Shown here: positions 18,483 to 27,855 of the stretch, piece after piece
How positions within the stretch are numbered: position 1 is the stretch's first letter
How the letters are laid out: each line of letters begins with the position of its first letter
NCBI RefSeq assembly: GCF_901472495.1
Contig: NZ_LR590469.1
Span: 2,170,001-2,234,000 of the forward strand
Source: Yersinia enterocolitica subsp. enterocolitica
GTDB lineage: Bacteria; Pseudomonadota; Gammaproteobacteria; Enterobacterales; Enterobacteriaceae
Direction: 5' to 3'
DNA length: 64,000 nucleotides
Made by a program: the position numbers and the translations under genes
Notes under the pieces: generated by a model
The model's database searches: none
Told to the model about the DNA's origin: nothing
The model's input: only the letters and a program-made list of their open reading frames with translations

Positions 18483-19061
18483 TTAAGCTTTCGCTTTAGA
18501 TACCGCGACCATCGCCGGACGTAACAAACGGCCATTCAGCGTATAGCCCTTTTGCATCACCATCATGACGTGATTTGGTTCGTGATCCGCAGATTCAAGC
18601 ATCGTCATCGCCTGATGAACTTCAGGGTTAAACGGCACGTTAGTTTCACTGACAACTTGGATACCGTATTTACCGACAGCATCAAGCAATGATTTTAGGG
18701 TCAGTTCGACGCCTTCTATCATTGCTGCCAATTCAGCATTGGTTTTATCGGCTGTATCCAGCGCACGCTCCAGATTGTCAATCACAGGTAATAATTCAGC
18801 TGAAAATTTTTCTAACGCAAATTTATGCGCTTTTTCAACATCCTGTTCGGTACGACGACGGATATTCTCAACTTCAGCCTTGGCGCGTAGCAAGCTTTCG
18901 CGCTCACGCTGTACAGCTGCAGCCAACTGCGCTTCAAGCTCGGCAACACGCGGATCTACACCTTCACCCGTCTCTTGTGTCGCTTCCACTTGCTGCTCTG
19001 CTGCATTTTCCATTTCTTCCGAGACTTGCTCGTTTGGTGTTTTCTGTTCTTTACTACTCAT
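18483..19061 (-). CDS. grpE: Nucleotide exchange factor GrpE
   Basis: 192 aa. A long N-terminal coiled coil (~residues 35-110) is followed by the beta wing domain ending GRLLRPAMVAVSKAKA. GrpE drives ADP release from DnaK. It is preceded by a near-perfect heat-shock promoter and is divergent from nadK. Confidence 0.96.
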   Translation of the reverse strand: MSSKEQKTPNEQVSEEMENAAEQQVEATQETGEGVDPRVAELEAQLAAAVQRERESLLRAKAEVENIRRRTEQDVEKAHKFALEKFSAELLPVIDNLERALDTADKTNAELAAMIEGVELTLKSLLDAVGKYGIQVVSETNVPFNPEVHQAMTMLESADHEPNHVMMVMQKGYTLNGRLLRPAMVAVSKAKA

Positions 19062-19103
19062 GGATATCTCCGCGTTTTAGCATTAATCTCGCTACTTGGC
19101 TTA

Positions 19104-19131
19104 TTATGGGGATCAAAACCGGGGATTCAAG
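19104..19131 (-). promoter_or_regulatory. Sigma-32 heat-shock promoter of grpE
   Basis: On the reverse strand CTTGAA (19131-19126), a 14 nt spacer and CCCCATAA (19111-19104) match the sigma-32 consensus (CTTGAA, 13-15 nt, CCCCATnT). It ends 42 nt before the grpE start. Confidence 0.88.
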
Positions 19132-19184
19132 GGAACCGGTCATAATGTGGGGTAAAAGACACCCCATTGAGGAAAATCACGGCA

Positions 19185-20066
19185 ATGAATAATAAAAGAT
19201 TCAATTGTATTGGTATTGTCGGTCACCCACGGCACCCGGCCGCACTTGCCACCCATGAAATGCTCTACCATTGGTTAAACGCCAAAGGTTATGACGTTAT
19301 GGTGGAACAACAGATTGCTAAGGATCTCAATTTAACCGGTGCCGTTACCGGCAGTTTGGCTGATATCGGCCAACAAGCCGATTTAGCCGTCGTGGTTGGC
19401 GGTGATGGCAATATGCTGGGCGCTGCTCGGGTATTGGCCCGCTATGATATCAAAGTGATCGGTGTCAACCGAGGCAATCTGGGCTTTTTGACCGATTTAG
19501 ACCCCGATAATGCTCAACAACAGCTTTCCGATGTGCTGGAAGGCGAATATCTCAGCGAACAACGTTTCTTGCTGGAAGCGCAAGTCACACGAACAAATCA
19601 GCAAAGCCGCATCAGTACAGCAATCAATGAAGTGGTTTTGCACCCGGGTAAAGTAGCCCACATGATCGAATTCGAAGTGTATATTGATGATCGCTTCGCA
19701 TTCTCCCAGCGCTCTGATGGGTTAATTATCGCCACACCTACCGGTTCCACCGCTTATTCACTCTCTGCGGGTGGCCCTATATTAACACCAACACTGGATG
19801 CCATCGTTTTGGTTCCTATGTTCCCGCACACTCTGACTGCTCGCCCGCTGGTTATTAATAGTAGCAGTACCATCCGCCTTAAGTTTTCCCAAATCACCAG
19901 TGACCTGGAAATTAGTTGTGACAGTCAGATAGCACTGCCGATTCAGGAAGGGGAAGAAGTTTTAATTCGGCGCAGTGATTTCCACCTCAATCTTATTCAC
20001 CCAAAGGACTACAGCTATTTCAATACGTTAAGTACAAAGCTGGGTTGGTCAAAAAAATTATTCTAA
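19185..20066 (+). CDS. nadK: NAD kinase
   Basis: 293 aa from ATG 19185 (MNNKRFNCIGIVGHP); an upstream start at 19167 is not conserved. The NAD kinase GGDGN motif (VVVGGDGNMLGAARV, ~residues 70-84) and the NE/D substrate region STAINEVVLHPG are present. It phosphorylates NAD to NADP. Stands between grpE and recN as in other enterobacteria. Confidence 0.96.
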   Translation: MNNKRFNCIGIVGHPRHPAALATHEMLYHWLNAKGYDVMVEQQIAKDLNLTGAVTGSLADIGQQADLAVVVGGDGNMLGAARVLARYDIKVIGVNRGNLGFLTDLDPDNAQQQLSDVLEGEYLSEQRFLLEAQVTRTNQQSRISTAINEVVLHPGKVAHMIEFEVYIDDRFAFSQRSDGLIIATPTGSTAYSLSAGGPILTPTLDAIVLVPMFPHTLTARPLVINSSSTIRLKFSQITSDLEISCDSQIALPIQEGEEVLIRRSDFHLNLIHPKDYSYFNTLSTKLGWSKKLF

Positions 20067-20086
20067 AAAGTGCATCAGAGACTTTA

Positions 20087-20124
20087 CTGTATATAAAACC
20101 AGTTTATACTGTATTCAAATACAG
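20087..20124 (+). promoter_or_regulatory. Two LexA boxes upstream of recN
   Basis: CTGTATATAAAACCAG (20087-20102) and CTGTATTCAAATACAG (20109-20124) both fit the SOS consensus; the second is the full CTGT-N8-ACAG palindrome. They lie 29-66 nt before the recN start, so recN should be strongly SOS-controlled, as in E. coli. Confidence 0.9.
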
Positions 20125-20152
20125 CCATGTGTTTATGTACAGGAGATTTACC

Positions 20153-21814
20153 ATGCTGACCCAATTAACCATCAGTAACTTTGCTATTGTGCGTGAGCTA
20201 GAAATTGATTTTCAACCTGGAATGACGGCAATTACTGGTGAGACAGGGGCGGGTAAATCCATCGCCATAGATGCATTGGGGTTATGCCTTGGCAGCCGTT
20301 CAGACGGTAGTATGGTGCGTTTGGGGGCAACCCGCGCTGATATTTGTGCTCGTTTCTCATTAGCAGACACCCCATCAGCCCGACAATGGTTGGAAGACAA
20401 TCATCTGGATGACAGCAACGAGTGTTTGCTGCGGCGTGCTATTGCCTCTGATGGCCGCTCAAGAGGGTTTATTAATGGGACAGCCGTGCCATTGTCCCAA
20501 TTACGGGAACTGGGGCAGCATTTAATTCAAATCCACGGCCAGCATGCCCATCAACTATTGCTAAGGCCTGATCATCAAAAGCAATTGCTAGATGCTTACG
20601 CAAACCAATCTGTCCTGCTCACTGAAATGAAAGCAGCCTATCAAATCTGGCACCAAAGCTGCCGTGCACTAGCACTGCATCAGCAACAATCACTGGAGCG
20701 TAATGCTCGCCATGAGCTATTGCAATATCAGTTAAAAGAGCTGAACTCATTTGCCCCACAAGCCGGGGAATATGAACAAATTGATATCGAATATAAGCGT
20801 CTGGCAAACAGTGGTCAGTTGTTATCACTCAGCCAACAAACCCTACAGTTACTGTCTGATGATGAGCAGAATAATATTCTCAGCCAACTCTACTCAGCCA
20901 AGTACCAACTCACAGAGCTGGCAGGAATGGATGAGCAATTTAATAATTTGCTGAATATGCTGGAAGAGGCCTCGATCCAAATCAGTGAAGCCAGTGATGA
21001 ATTACGTCACTATGCCGAACAATTTGATATGGATCCGAATCGTCTGTATGAACTGGAACAGCGGTTATCTCGTCAATTAAATCTGGCTCGTAAACACCAT
21101 GTGACACCGGAAGAGTTACCACAATTTCATCAACAACTACTGGATGAGCAAGAACAGCTCTCACAACAAGAAAATGATCACGAGCAACTCAGCCATGCTG
21201 TAAATACTCACTATCAGCATGCATTAGCTATCGCCAAGCGGTTACATGAAGAACGCCAACATTATGCTGACGAATTGGCAGCGCTAATCACCGAAAGCAT
21301 GCGCGAACTGTCCATGCCACATGGCAAATTCACTATTGAAACGCTGTTTGAACCTGAGCATCTGAGTGCTGAAGGGGCTACCCGAGTCGAATTCTGTGTT
21401 ACCACAAACCCCGGCCAACCACTACAGCCGCTGGCTAAAGTTGCCTCAGGTGGTGAGCTTTCTCGCATCGCATTGGCTATTCAGGTTATTACAGCGCGTA
21501 AAATGGACACGCCTGCACTTATCTTTGATGAAGTCGATGTAGGTATCAGTGGGCCAACAGCAGCCATCGTCGGTCGCCTGTTACGCCAGTTGGGTGAGTC
21601 CACTCAAGTTATGTGTGTCACTCACCTGCCGCAAGTAGCAGGTTGTGGTCATCAACATTTCTTTGTGAGTAAACAAACTGATGGCACTGAAACTGAAACT
21701 CATATGCATCGGTTAGATAAAAAAGCCCGTTTACAAGAATTGGCGCGCCTTCTGGGCGGTAGTGAAGTGACGAAAAATACCTTGGCAAATGCAAAAGAAT
21801 TGCTCGCAGCATAG
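20153..21814 (+). CDS. recN: DNA repair protein RecN
   Basis: 553 aa from ATG 20153 (MLTQLTISNFAIV), preceded by AGGAGA. SMC-like ATPase: Walker A GETGAGKS (~residues 29-36), long coiled coil (~150-370), signature ASGGELSR (~440) and Walker B ALIFDEVDVGISG. It helps join broken DNA ends. The frame-open stretch before 20153 includes the LexA boxes and is not coding. Confidence 0.96.
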   Translation: MLTQLTISNFAIVRELEIDFQPGMTAITGETGAGKSIAIDALGLCLGSRSDGSMVRLGATRADICARFSLADTPSARQWLEDNHLDDSNECLLRRAIASDGRSRGFINGTAVPLSQLRELGQHLIQIHGQHAHQLLLRPDHQKQLLDAYANQSVLLTEMKAAYQIWHQSCRALALHQQQSLERNARHELLQYQLKELNSFAPQAGEYEQIDIEYKRLANSGQLLSLSQQTLQLLSDDEQNNILSQLYSAKYQLTELAGMDEQFNNLLNMLEEASIQISEASDELRHYAEQFDMDPNRLYELEQRLSRQLNLARKHHVTPEELPQFHQQLLDEQEQLSQQENDHEQLSHAVNTHYQHALAIAKRLHEERQHYADELAALITESMRELSMPHGKFTIETLFEPEHLSAEGATRVEFCVTTNPGQPLQPLAKVASGGELSRIALAIQVITARKMDTPALIFDEVDVGISGPTAAIVGRLLRQLGESTQVMCVTHLPQVAGCGHQHFFVSKQTDGTETETHMHRLDKKARLQELARLLGGSEVTKNTLANAKELLAA

Positions 21815-21927
21815 AAAAGATTAACTTTTTTCCTTTCCAGAGGTCATACAGGTGCCCTGTAAAGGTTTCCAACTGCTGCAAGGTCTATTATCATCGTCAT
21901 CCTACGCCCTAAAGGAATGTGATTACT

Positions 21928-22269
21928 ATGCGCTGTAAAATGCTGACTGCCGCCGCTGTGATGCTTGCAATGCTTACTGCGGGTTGTTCAACGCTGGAGA
22001 AGGTGGTCTACCGGCCTGATATTAATCAGGGTAACTATTTATCACCTAATGACGCGTCCAAGATTCATAAGGGTATGACCCAGCAACAAGTGGCATATAC
22101 CTTAGGCACCCCAATGCTACAGGATCCGTTCGGCACTAAAACCTGGTTCTACGTATTCCGCCAGCAACCTGGCCACGAGAAAGTCACACAACAAACATTA
22201 ACGTTGACCTTCGATAGCAGTGGTGTACTGACTGATATCAAAAATGATCCAACGTTATCAGGAAATTAA
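21928..22269 (+). CDS. bamE: Outer membrane protein assembly factor BamE
   Basis: 113 aa from ATG 21928 (MRCKMLTAAAVMLAML). Lipobox LTAGC places the lipidated Cys at ~residue 19. The SmpA/OmlA domain is complete (GMTQQQVAYTLGTPMLQDPFG). BamE is the small lipoprotein of the BAM outer-membrane assembly complex. Ends ALSGN-like (PTLSGN) as in E. coli. Confidence 0.95.
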   Translation: MRCKMLTAAAVMLAMLTAGCSTLEKVVYRPDINQGNYLSPNDASKIHKGMTQQQVAYTLGTPMLQDPFGTKTWFYVFRQQPGHEKVTQQTLTLTFDSSGVLTDIKNDPTLSGN

Positions 22270-22398
22270 TCTAACCGAAGATTGCAGAACACATTGAGGG
22301 AGCGAATGCTGATTAGGTTTTTAGGCTCAGAGTCTATTAATGCTTATGCAGCCACATGACAGTACTCATTCTTCTTCAACGCAGTCCAGAGCTACCAC

Positions 22399-22431
22399 AA
22401 AAATAAGGCGCAAACTGTGCCTTATTTTTTT
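22399..22431. terminator. Bidirectional terminator bamE / ratB
   Basis: AAAAATAAGGC (22399-22409) and GCCTTATTTTTTT (22419-22431) form an A/U-flanked stem usable on both strands between the convergent genes; it overlaps the ratB stop codon. Confidence 0.85.
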
Positions 22432-22706
22432 GCTTGTTCAGCGCGCTGTCGGCGAAGTTCTTTTGGATCTGCAATTAGTGGGCGATATATCTCAACTCGA
22501 TCCCCATCATTAAGCTTATCGCCAAGCTTCACCGGGCGACTATAAACCCCTACTTTATTCTTTGTGAGATCAATATCAGAGCGCAATTCAAGCAGGCCGG
22601 AGGCTTTAATTGCCTCTTCTACTGTGCTTCCAGTCTCAAGAGAAACAGTACGCAAATATTGGCGTTCAGGTAGGGCATAAACTACCTCAACGCGAATATC
22701 AGACAC
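22422..22706 (-). CDS. ratB: RnfH/UPF0125 family protein RatB
   Basis: 94 aa beta-grasp (ubiquitin-like) protein: DIRVEVVYALPERQYLRTV at the N-terminus and DGDRVEIYRPLIADPKE near the C-terminus. Cellular role is not settled. It overlaps the ratA stop by 8 nt, forming the conserved ratA-ratB pair. Confidence 0.92.
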   Translation of the reverse strand: MSDIRVEVVYALPERQYLRTVSLETGSTVEEAIKASGLLELRSDIDLTKNKVGVYSRPVKLGDKLNDGDRVEIYRPLIADPKELRRQRAEQAKK

Positions 22707-23133
22707 TGTAGACCTCTTTCGCTCGCTGGGTGAACGCTTGCACCATATTACCGGCTAATTCTTTGAATATTTTACCAAAAGCCAACTCAATCAGCTTGTT
22801 AGTAAATTCAAAATCAAGGTGCAATTCAACCTTGCAAGCATCCGCACTTAGTGGGGTAAAATGCCATCCCCCCATTAATTTACGAAACGGCCCATCAACC
22901 AGTTGCATATCAATACTCTGGTTATCAGTGAGTGTATTGCGTGTGGTAAAAGTTTTGCTTATTCCGGCCTTAGCAACATCGACGGCAGCCGTCATTTCAT
23001 TTTCAGTAGCGTCAAGTACCCGACTTCCAGTACAACCCGGTAAAAACTCTGGATAAGAGCAAACATCATTAACCAGTTGATACATCTGTTCTACGCTAAA
23101 TGGCACCAACGCAGAGCGGCTAATTTGTGGCAT
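22699..23133 (-). CDS. ratA: Ribosome association toxin RatA
   Basis: 144 aa from ATG 23133 (MPQISRSALVPFSVEQMYQL). START-like (coenzyme Q-binding) fold, FLPGCTGSRVL and DGPFRKLMGGWHF conserved. Described in E. coli as blocking 70S formation when overproduced; the fold is related to Coq10, so ubiquinone handling is an alternative role. Divergent from smpB. Confidence 0.92.
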   Translation of the reverse strand: MPQISRSALVPFSVEQMYQLVNDVCSYPEFLPGCTGSRVLDATENEMTAAVDVAKAGISKTFTTRNTLTDNQSIDMQLVDGPFRKLMGGWHFTPLSADACKVELHLDFEFTNKLIELAFGKIFKELAGNMVQAFTQRAKEVYSV

Positions 23134-23293
23134 AACATTTCCTGTGAGACATAAAACGCACTGATAATACCATTTATCCACCGCCAGACAAAAAATCTGC
23201 TAGTCATTCCTCGCAACAAATGAGACAAAATGCACAGGCATCCTGCGGGAAAGGATTTCATTCGCCTCCGCATACAGTATAATGATCAATACT

Positions 23294-23776
23294 ATGACAA
23301 AGAAAAAAGCATACAAACCCGGTTCCGCAACCATTGCGCAAAACAAACGTGCCCGTCATGAATACTTCATTGAAGAAGAGTTCGAGGCTGGCCTTTCATT
23401 GCAAGGTTGGGAAGTAAAATCTCTGCGTGCTGGCAAAGCCAACATTAGTGATAGCTACGTAACCTTTAGAAACGGTGAGGCATTCTTGTTTGGTGCCACC
23501 ATTACACCGTTAAACGTGGCATCGACACATGTTGTCTGCGAGCCAATGCGTACCCGTAAACTGCTACTAAACAAACGCGAACTGGATTCGTTGATTGGTA
23601 AAGTTAATCGCGACGGATTTACTGTAGTTGCCCTTTCCGTATATTGGAAAAATGCTTGGGTTAAAGTTAAAATTGGTGTAGCTAAAGGTAAAAAAGACCA
23701 CGATAAGCGCGATGACATTAAAGATCGTGAGTGGAAGTTAGACAAAGCGCGCATCATGAAGCACGCAAATCGTTAA
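23294..23776 (+). CDS. smpB: SsrA-binding protein SmpB
   Basis: 160 aa from MTKKKAYKPGS at 23294. The conserved ARHEYFIEEEFEAGLSLQGWEVKSLR block (shown in two parts: ARHEYFIEEEFEAG, LQGWEVKSLR) and the basic C-terminal tail DKARIMKHANR are intact. It delivers tmRNA to stalled ribosomes. Its partner ssrA begins 48 nt downstream. Confidence 0.97.
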   Translation: MTKKKAYKPGSATIAQNKRARHEYFIEEEFEAGLSLQGWEVKSLRAGKANISDSYVTFRNGEAFLFGATITPLNVASTHVVCEPMRTRKLLLNKRELDSLIGKVNRDGFTVVALSVYWKNAWVKVKIGVAKGKKDHDKRDDIKDREWKLDKARIMKHANR

Positions 23777-23824
23777 GTGACTGGCATAGCAGGACATAGT
23801 TCTGTTATACTAGCGAAGTTCTTT

Positions 23825-24205
23825 GGGGCTGATTCTGGATTCGACGGGATTCGCGAAACCCAAGGTGCATGCCGAGGTGCGGAGGCCTCGTAAAAAACCG
23901 CAAAAAAAATAATTGCAAACGACTCGCAATACGAATCTGCTGCTTTAGCAGCTTAATCAGCCTAAGAAACTGAAGATTCCCTCTCTCCCTAGCCTCCGCT
24001 CTTAGGACGGGGATCAAGAGAGGTCAAACCTAAAAGAGATCGCGTGGACACCTTGCCTGGGGTGAAAGCGTTAAACCCAATCAGGATAGTTTGTTAGTGG
24101 CGTGTCCGTCCGCAGCTAACCGGCGAATGTAATGACTGGACTAAGCATGTAGTGCCGACGGCGTAGTAATTTCGGACGGGGGTTCAAATCCCCCCAGCTC
24201 CACCA
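23825..24205 (+). ncRNA. ssrA: Transfer-messenger RNA
   Basis: 381 nt from GGGGCTGATTCTGGATTCGA to GCTCCACCA. The resume codon GCA is at 23915 and the tag reading frame encodes ANDSQYESAALAA with stop at 23954-23956, ending in the ClpXP/tail-protease degron ALAA. The T-arm GGTTCAAATCC is intact, so ssrA function is preserved despite integration at its 3' end. Confidence 0.97.
24189..24205 (+). repeat. attL-type core: ssrA 3' end
   Basis: The last 17 nt of ssrA, TCCCCCCAGCTCCACCA, form the usual integration target of ssrA-specific tyrosine recombinases. A degenerate copy (CCCCAGCCCACCA) lies at 38722-38734 and a shorter one (TCCCCCAGC) at 48868-48876. Confidence 0.75.
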
Positions 24206-24239
24206 CATTTTGTTTTATCGAAGTATAGTAAAGTCTACT

Positions 24240-24273
24240 AAGCCCGCATGGAACCAGCCTTGCGGGCTTTTTT
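24240..24273 (+). terminator. ssrA terminator
   Basis: AAGCCCGCA (24240-24248) and TGCGGGCTTTTTT (24261-24273) form a strong stem with U-run 35 nt after ssrA. A recognisable copy recurs at 38779-38813 and its tail at 52849. Confidence 0.85.
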
Positions 24274-24328
24274 ACGTCTATAGTAGTCTACTGAGAATTG
24301 CTAGAAACCACTACTTATGGCACCCTCC

Positions 24329-24369
24329 TTGGGACCCTACACAAAGGGTCCAAAACTTGAGGGTCCCAA
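24329..24369 (+). promoter_or_regulatory. GGGACCC repeats in front of integrase 1
   Basis: TTGGGACCCT (24329-24338), AGGGTCCAA (24345-24353) and AGGGTCCCAA (24360-24369) sit immediately before the integrase start. The motif recurs near the other end of the element (GGTCCC 38641-38646, GGGACCC 38718-38724). They may be integrase arm sites and an autorepression operator. Confidence 0.6.
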
Positions 24370-24370
24370 A

Positions 24371-25600
24371 ATGGCAAAACTCGCTAAAAAACTCACGGAT
24401 ACTGAAATCAAAAGCACTAAACCTTCAGACAAAGAAATCAACTTGTTTGACGGTGATGGCTTAATGCTAAGAATCGCCCCCCTCTCAAGGGGTGGAAAGA
24501 AAAATTGGTATTTCAGGTATGCAGTGCCAGTAACTAAAAAGCGAACAAAGATAAGCCTCGGAACCTACCCCCACCTCACGTTAGCAAGAGCAAGAGTTTT
24601 GCGGGATGAATACCTATCTTTACTTGCCAATGGCATCGATCCACAAGTCCATAACAACGATAAAGCTAATGCATTGAAGGATGCTACTGAGCACACGCTC
24701 CAAGCCGTTGCTCGAAAGTGGTTAGATGAGAAGGTAAAGACATCTGGTATATCCAAAGACCATGCAGAAGATATTTGGCGCAGTCTTGAAAGAAATATCT
24801 TCCCCGGATTAGGCAATGTCCCTATCAAAGAGATCCGGCCTAAGTTATTGAAGCAGCATCTTGACCCAATTGAACAACGCGGTGTATTGGAAACCCTGCG
24901 CCGAATCATTTCCCGCCTGAATGAAATCTTCCGCTGGGCAGCGACAGAAGAACTTATTGAGTTTAATCCTGCTGATAACCTTGGTCAGCGTTTTAGTAAA
25001 CCTAAAAAGCAAAATATGCCCGCCCTTCCCCCCAGCGAACTACCAAGATTTATGGCTGCACTGGCGAATGCTTCCATACGGCTGGAAACACGTATGCTGA
25101 TTGAATGGCAGTTACTTACTTGGGTTCGCCCCGGAGAGGCTGTTCGTGCGCGTTGGGTTGACATCGATACAGAAAACAAAATCTGGAACATCCTCCCTGA
25201 ATTTATGAAGATGAAACGTCCTCATAAGGTGCCGCTCAGCAAAGAAGCTCTTCGTATACTAGAAAATATGCAGCCTATCAGCAGCCATCGTGAGTGGGTA
25301 TTTCCCAGCATAAAAACTCCGCTGACCCATATGCATGAGCAAACAGCCAATGCTGCGTTAATCCGTATGGGTTTAGGTGGTGAATTGGTTGCCCACGGTA
25401 TGCGATCTATCGCAAGGACAGCAGCAGAGGAATGCGGTAAATTCAGGACAGAAGTTCTTGAATCGGCTTTGGCTCATACTAAAAGCAGTGAGATTATAGC
25501 CGCTTACAATCGTGCAGAGTATCTCGTCGAAAGAGCAGATCTTATGCAATGGTGGGGGGATTATATTCAAGTGCAGAAACATAAGGCTATTGCTGCGTGA
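24371..25600 (+). CDS. int: P4-family tyrosine recombinase (integrase 1)
   Basis: 409 aa from ATG 24371 (MAKLAKKLTDTEIKSTKPSD); an in-frame ATG at 24317 would run through the operator repeats. An N-terminal DUF4102 domain (~residues 5-90), SAM-like core-binding domain (~110-190) and catalytic domain with R (WVRPGEA), HxxR (HGMRS) and the tyrosine (AAYNRAEY) follow in order. It would recombine element A at the ssrA 3' end. Confidence 0.93.
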   Translation: MAKLAKKLTDTEIKSTKPSDKEINLFDGDGLMLRIAPLSRGGKKNWYFRYAVPVTKKRTKISLGTYPHLTLARARVLRDEYLSLLANGIDPQVHNNDKANALKDATEHTLQAVARKWLDEKVKTSGISKDHAEDIWRSLERNIFPGLGNVPIKEIRPKLLKQHLDPIEQRGVLETLRRIISRLNEIFRWAATEELIEFNPADNLGQRFSKPKKQNMPALPPSELPRFMAALANASIRLETRMLIEWQLLTWVRPGEAVRARWVDIDTENKIWNILPEFMKMKRPHKVPLSKEALRILENMQPISSHREWVFPSIKTPLTHMHEQTANAALIRMGLGGELVAHGMRSIARTAAEECGKFRTEVLESALAHTKSSEIIAAYNRAEYLVERADLMQWWGDYIQVQKHKAIAA

Positions 25601-25795
25601 TAGGAGATAAACCCCTACAATCTTATAGCTGAAAAAAGCGTCGGTAGGGCCGTAAAAAAAACATAAGATTAATCATGCAGTATGTCAAATCAAGCGGTTG
25701 GTCTTTAAGACATTCAAACATAGAGTTTCAATTTAGTAAAACAATGATAAAGTAAAAATAATATATGAATCTATTACACTCTAAAAGGACATTGT

Positions 25796-27019
25796 ATGCT
25801 CTGTAGTATTTCCAAGATAAATATTCCAATCCCATATTCAAGAAAAAATGTTGATATCCAACTGGATGGAATGAGCCTAATTATTACTGGAGGTAATGGT
25901 TGTGGTAAAACAAGTTTTATAACAGCCATTTATAACCATCTAAAGAACGGAATAGATAACCCTAATAATAATAGCGAAGAGTTTTTAACACAACAAATTA
26001 GCATATATGAATCTGAACTAAATAAAATAGGCAGAGATGGTGTAAATTATAATCATTATAGTTCTGAGTTAGAAAAACATAAAACTCGACTAAAAGAAAT
26101 TAATGATTTTAGTATCAAAATAAATTCTATAGAGAACAAAAATATTCGTTCTTTACTGAGATTTCACTCAGCTACACGACAATCTGCAATATCATCTCCA
26201 AATCAAGCACCCAAATACTCAGTGCTTATTGAAGAAAATAAGCACTTTGCTAATGACAAAGATGGCAGTCAATTCTTTGAAAGTTATTTGTTAAGTTTGA
26301 AAAAAAATCAAAGTTATGCAATAGCATTTGATGAGAATGAAACTGAAGCAAATCGTATTAAAGAATGGTTTGATAAAATACAAATAGACTTACAGTCATT
26401 ATTCGAGGATTCAAATCTAATTTTGGAATTTGATACAAAAGATGAAAAGTTTTATCTACATCAAGATGGGAAAGATAGGTATACATTCCAAACACTTTCA
26501 GCAGGGTATTCATCAATATTGAGTATTTATACAGATTTAATTATGAGGGTTGAAATGTGGGGTGTTTCACCTGATAACATACAAGGAATAATATTCATTG
26601 ATGAAATTGATGCTCATTTACATGTATCCTTACAAAAACAAATATTGAGATTTTTCATTAAATCATTTCCTAAAATTCAATTTATTGTTACTACGCATTC
26701 TCCTTTTGTTGTCACCTCAGTTTCAAGAGCTGTTATTTATGATCTTACAACCAATGAACAAATAACAGATGTATCCTCTTATTCATATGGTGTCGTTATG
26801 GAGGAAATCTTTGGTGTCATACCAGAATCACATGTCTTGACAGACAAACTTACTCATATAGAGTACCTAATAAATAATATATCGCCTGAGAATATTGATG
26901 AATTGGAGGCAATAATATCATCTTTAGCATCCGATCAAGAAAGTATGAGCAACGACACCCAAGCATTTCTTGATGCTGCGCGGTTAAAATTAATAAAAAC
27001 AAAAAAAATCGATAAGTAG
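25796..27019 (+). CDS. ptuA: Septu-like AAA/ABC ATPase (PtuA-like)
   Basis: 407 aa. Walker A GGNGCGKTS (~residues 32-40), a short coiled region (~70-115), ABC-type signature LSAGYSS (~229-235), Walker B GIIFIDEIDAHLH (~262-274) and switch His TTHSP (~303) are visible. The ABC-ATPase with an HNH nuclease gene 8 nt downstream is the layout of the Septu anti-phage system and of type I retron effectors. No reverse transcriptase is adjacent, so it reads as stand-alone Septu. AT-rich coding. Confidence 0.78.
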   Translation: MLCSISKINIPIPYSRKNVDIQLDGMSLIITGGNGCGKTSFITAIYNHLKNGIDNPNNNSEEFLTQQISIYESELNKIGRDGVNYNHYSSELEKHKTRLKEINDFSIKINSIENKNIRSLLRFHSATRQSAISSPNQAPKYSVLIEENKHFANDKDGSQFFESYLLSLKKNQSYAIAFDENETEANRIKEWFDKIQIDLQSLFEDSNLILEFDTKDEKFYLHQDGKDRYTFQTLSAGYSSILSIYTDLIMRVEMWGVSPDNIQGIIFIDEIDAHLHVSLQKQILRFFIKSFPKIQFIVTTHSPFVVTSVSRAVIYDLTTNEQITDVSSYSYGVVMEEIFGVIPESHVLTDKLTHIEYLINNISPENIDELEAIISSLASDQESMSNDTQAFLDAARLKLIKTKKIDK

Positions 27020-27027
27020 AGGCAGAT

Positions 27028-27681
27028 ATGTTTAATGTGATAAGGTCAATGCCAGCACCTGAATCGCTGCAGAGCAAGAAAAAATATGATAATGAAGATG
27101 TTCACTATGCACTACAAGATTGTTTTTATGAAAAATGTTATTTATGCGAAACAAAAAAACCTTTAGATATTAACATTGAGCATTTTCAACCACACAAAGG
27201 CGATGAGAATAAAAAATTCTCTTGGGAAAATTTATATCTAGCGTGCTCTCGTTGCAACAATATCAAGCTAGCAAAATATGATAACCTTCTTGATTGTTGT
27301 TCTATTAGCGTCTGGGATAAAATAAAACTAATACCCGGATTTTCACCTAAAGCAAGAAAATTCATTATTACCCCACTATCTACTGATGATAAGACGCTTG
27401 AAACGGCAAAATTACTAGATGATATCTACAATAATGATAATACTATAAATAAAAGACTTACAGCGCGGTCTCTACGATCGCAGGTAGTCCAGACCACACA
27501 CAAGCTAACACAACATATGATTGAATATTATAATGAAGATTCAACAGATGAAGAAAAAAAAGTAGCCATTAGTAAAATGAAAATAATGATAAAAAAATCT
27601 TATCCTTATTCTGCATTTTGTCGTTGGATGATAAAAGATGATGAGGAATTAGATAAATTATTATCTAATCTTATGAACTAA
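27028..27681 (+). CDS. ptuB: Septu-like HNH endonuclease (PtuB-like)
   Basis: 217 aa. CYLCE (~residues 38-42), NIEHFQPHKG (~51-60), WENLYLACSRCNNIK (~70-84) supply two CxxC zinc ligands pairs and the catalytic His of an HNH nuclease of the TIGR02646 type. It is expected to cut nucleic acid when released or activated by the ATPase complex. Preceded by AGAGGCAGAT as RBS. Confidence 0.78.
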   Translation: MFNVIRSMPAPESLQSKKKYDNEDVHYALQDCFYEKCYLCETKKPLDINIEHFQPHKGDENKKFSWENLYLACSRCNNIKLAKYDNLLDCCSISVWDKIKLIPGFSPKARKFIITPLSTDDKTLETAKLLDDIYNNDNTINKRLTARSLRSQVVQTTHKLTQHMIEYYNEDSTDEEKKVAISKMKIMIKKSYPYSAFCRWMIKDDEELDKLLSNLMN

Positions 27682-27697
27682 ATACTCAATAATAAAT

Positions 27698-27723
27698 AAG
27701 CCACCTGCATAGTCGGTGGCTTT
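27698..27723. terminator. Terminator after ptuB
   Basis: AAGCCACC (27698-27705) and GGTGGCTTT (27715-27723) form an 8 bp stem 16 nt after the ptuB stop. Between it and 27856 I see no gene. Confidence 0.75.
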
Positions 27724-27855
27724 GACAAGCCCGCTAAAAAGACGCTAAAAATGCTATAACTCAGTGTCTCACGCCACTGTCCGCCAAGGAAGATAGCCTA
27801 ATGCAGGCAATTTAAAAGGGCTCTTATCCTTTTAGCGTAATAAAGGCTATCTCTA

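Noticed and set aside
25601..25795. Hidden retron RNA or RT upstream of the Septu ATPase
   Set aside because: The 195 nt gap is AT-rich without strong nested stems and there is no room for an RT, so type I retron was not called.
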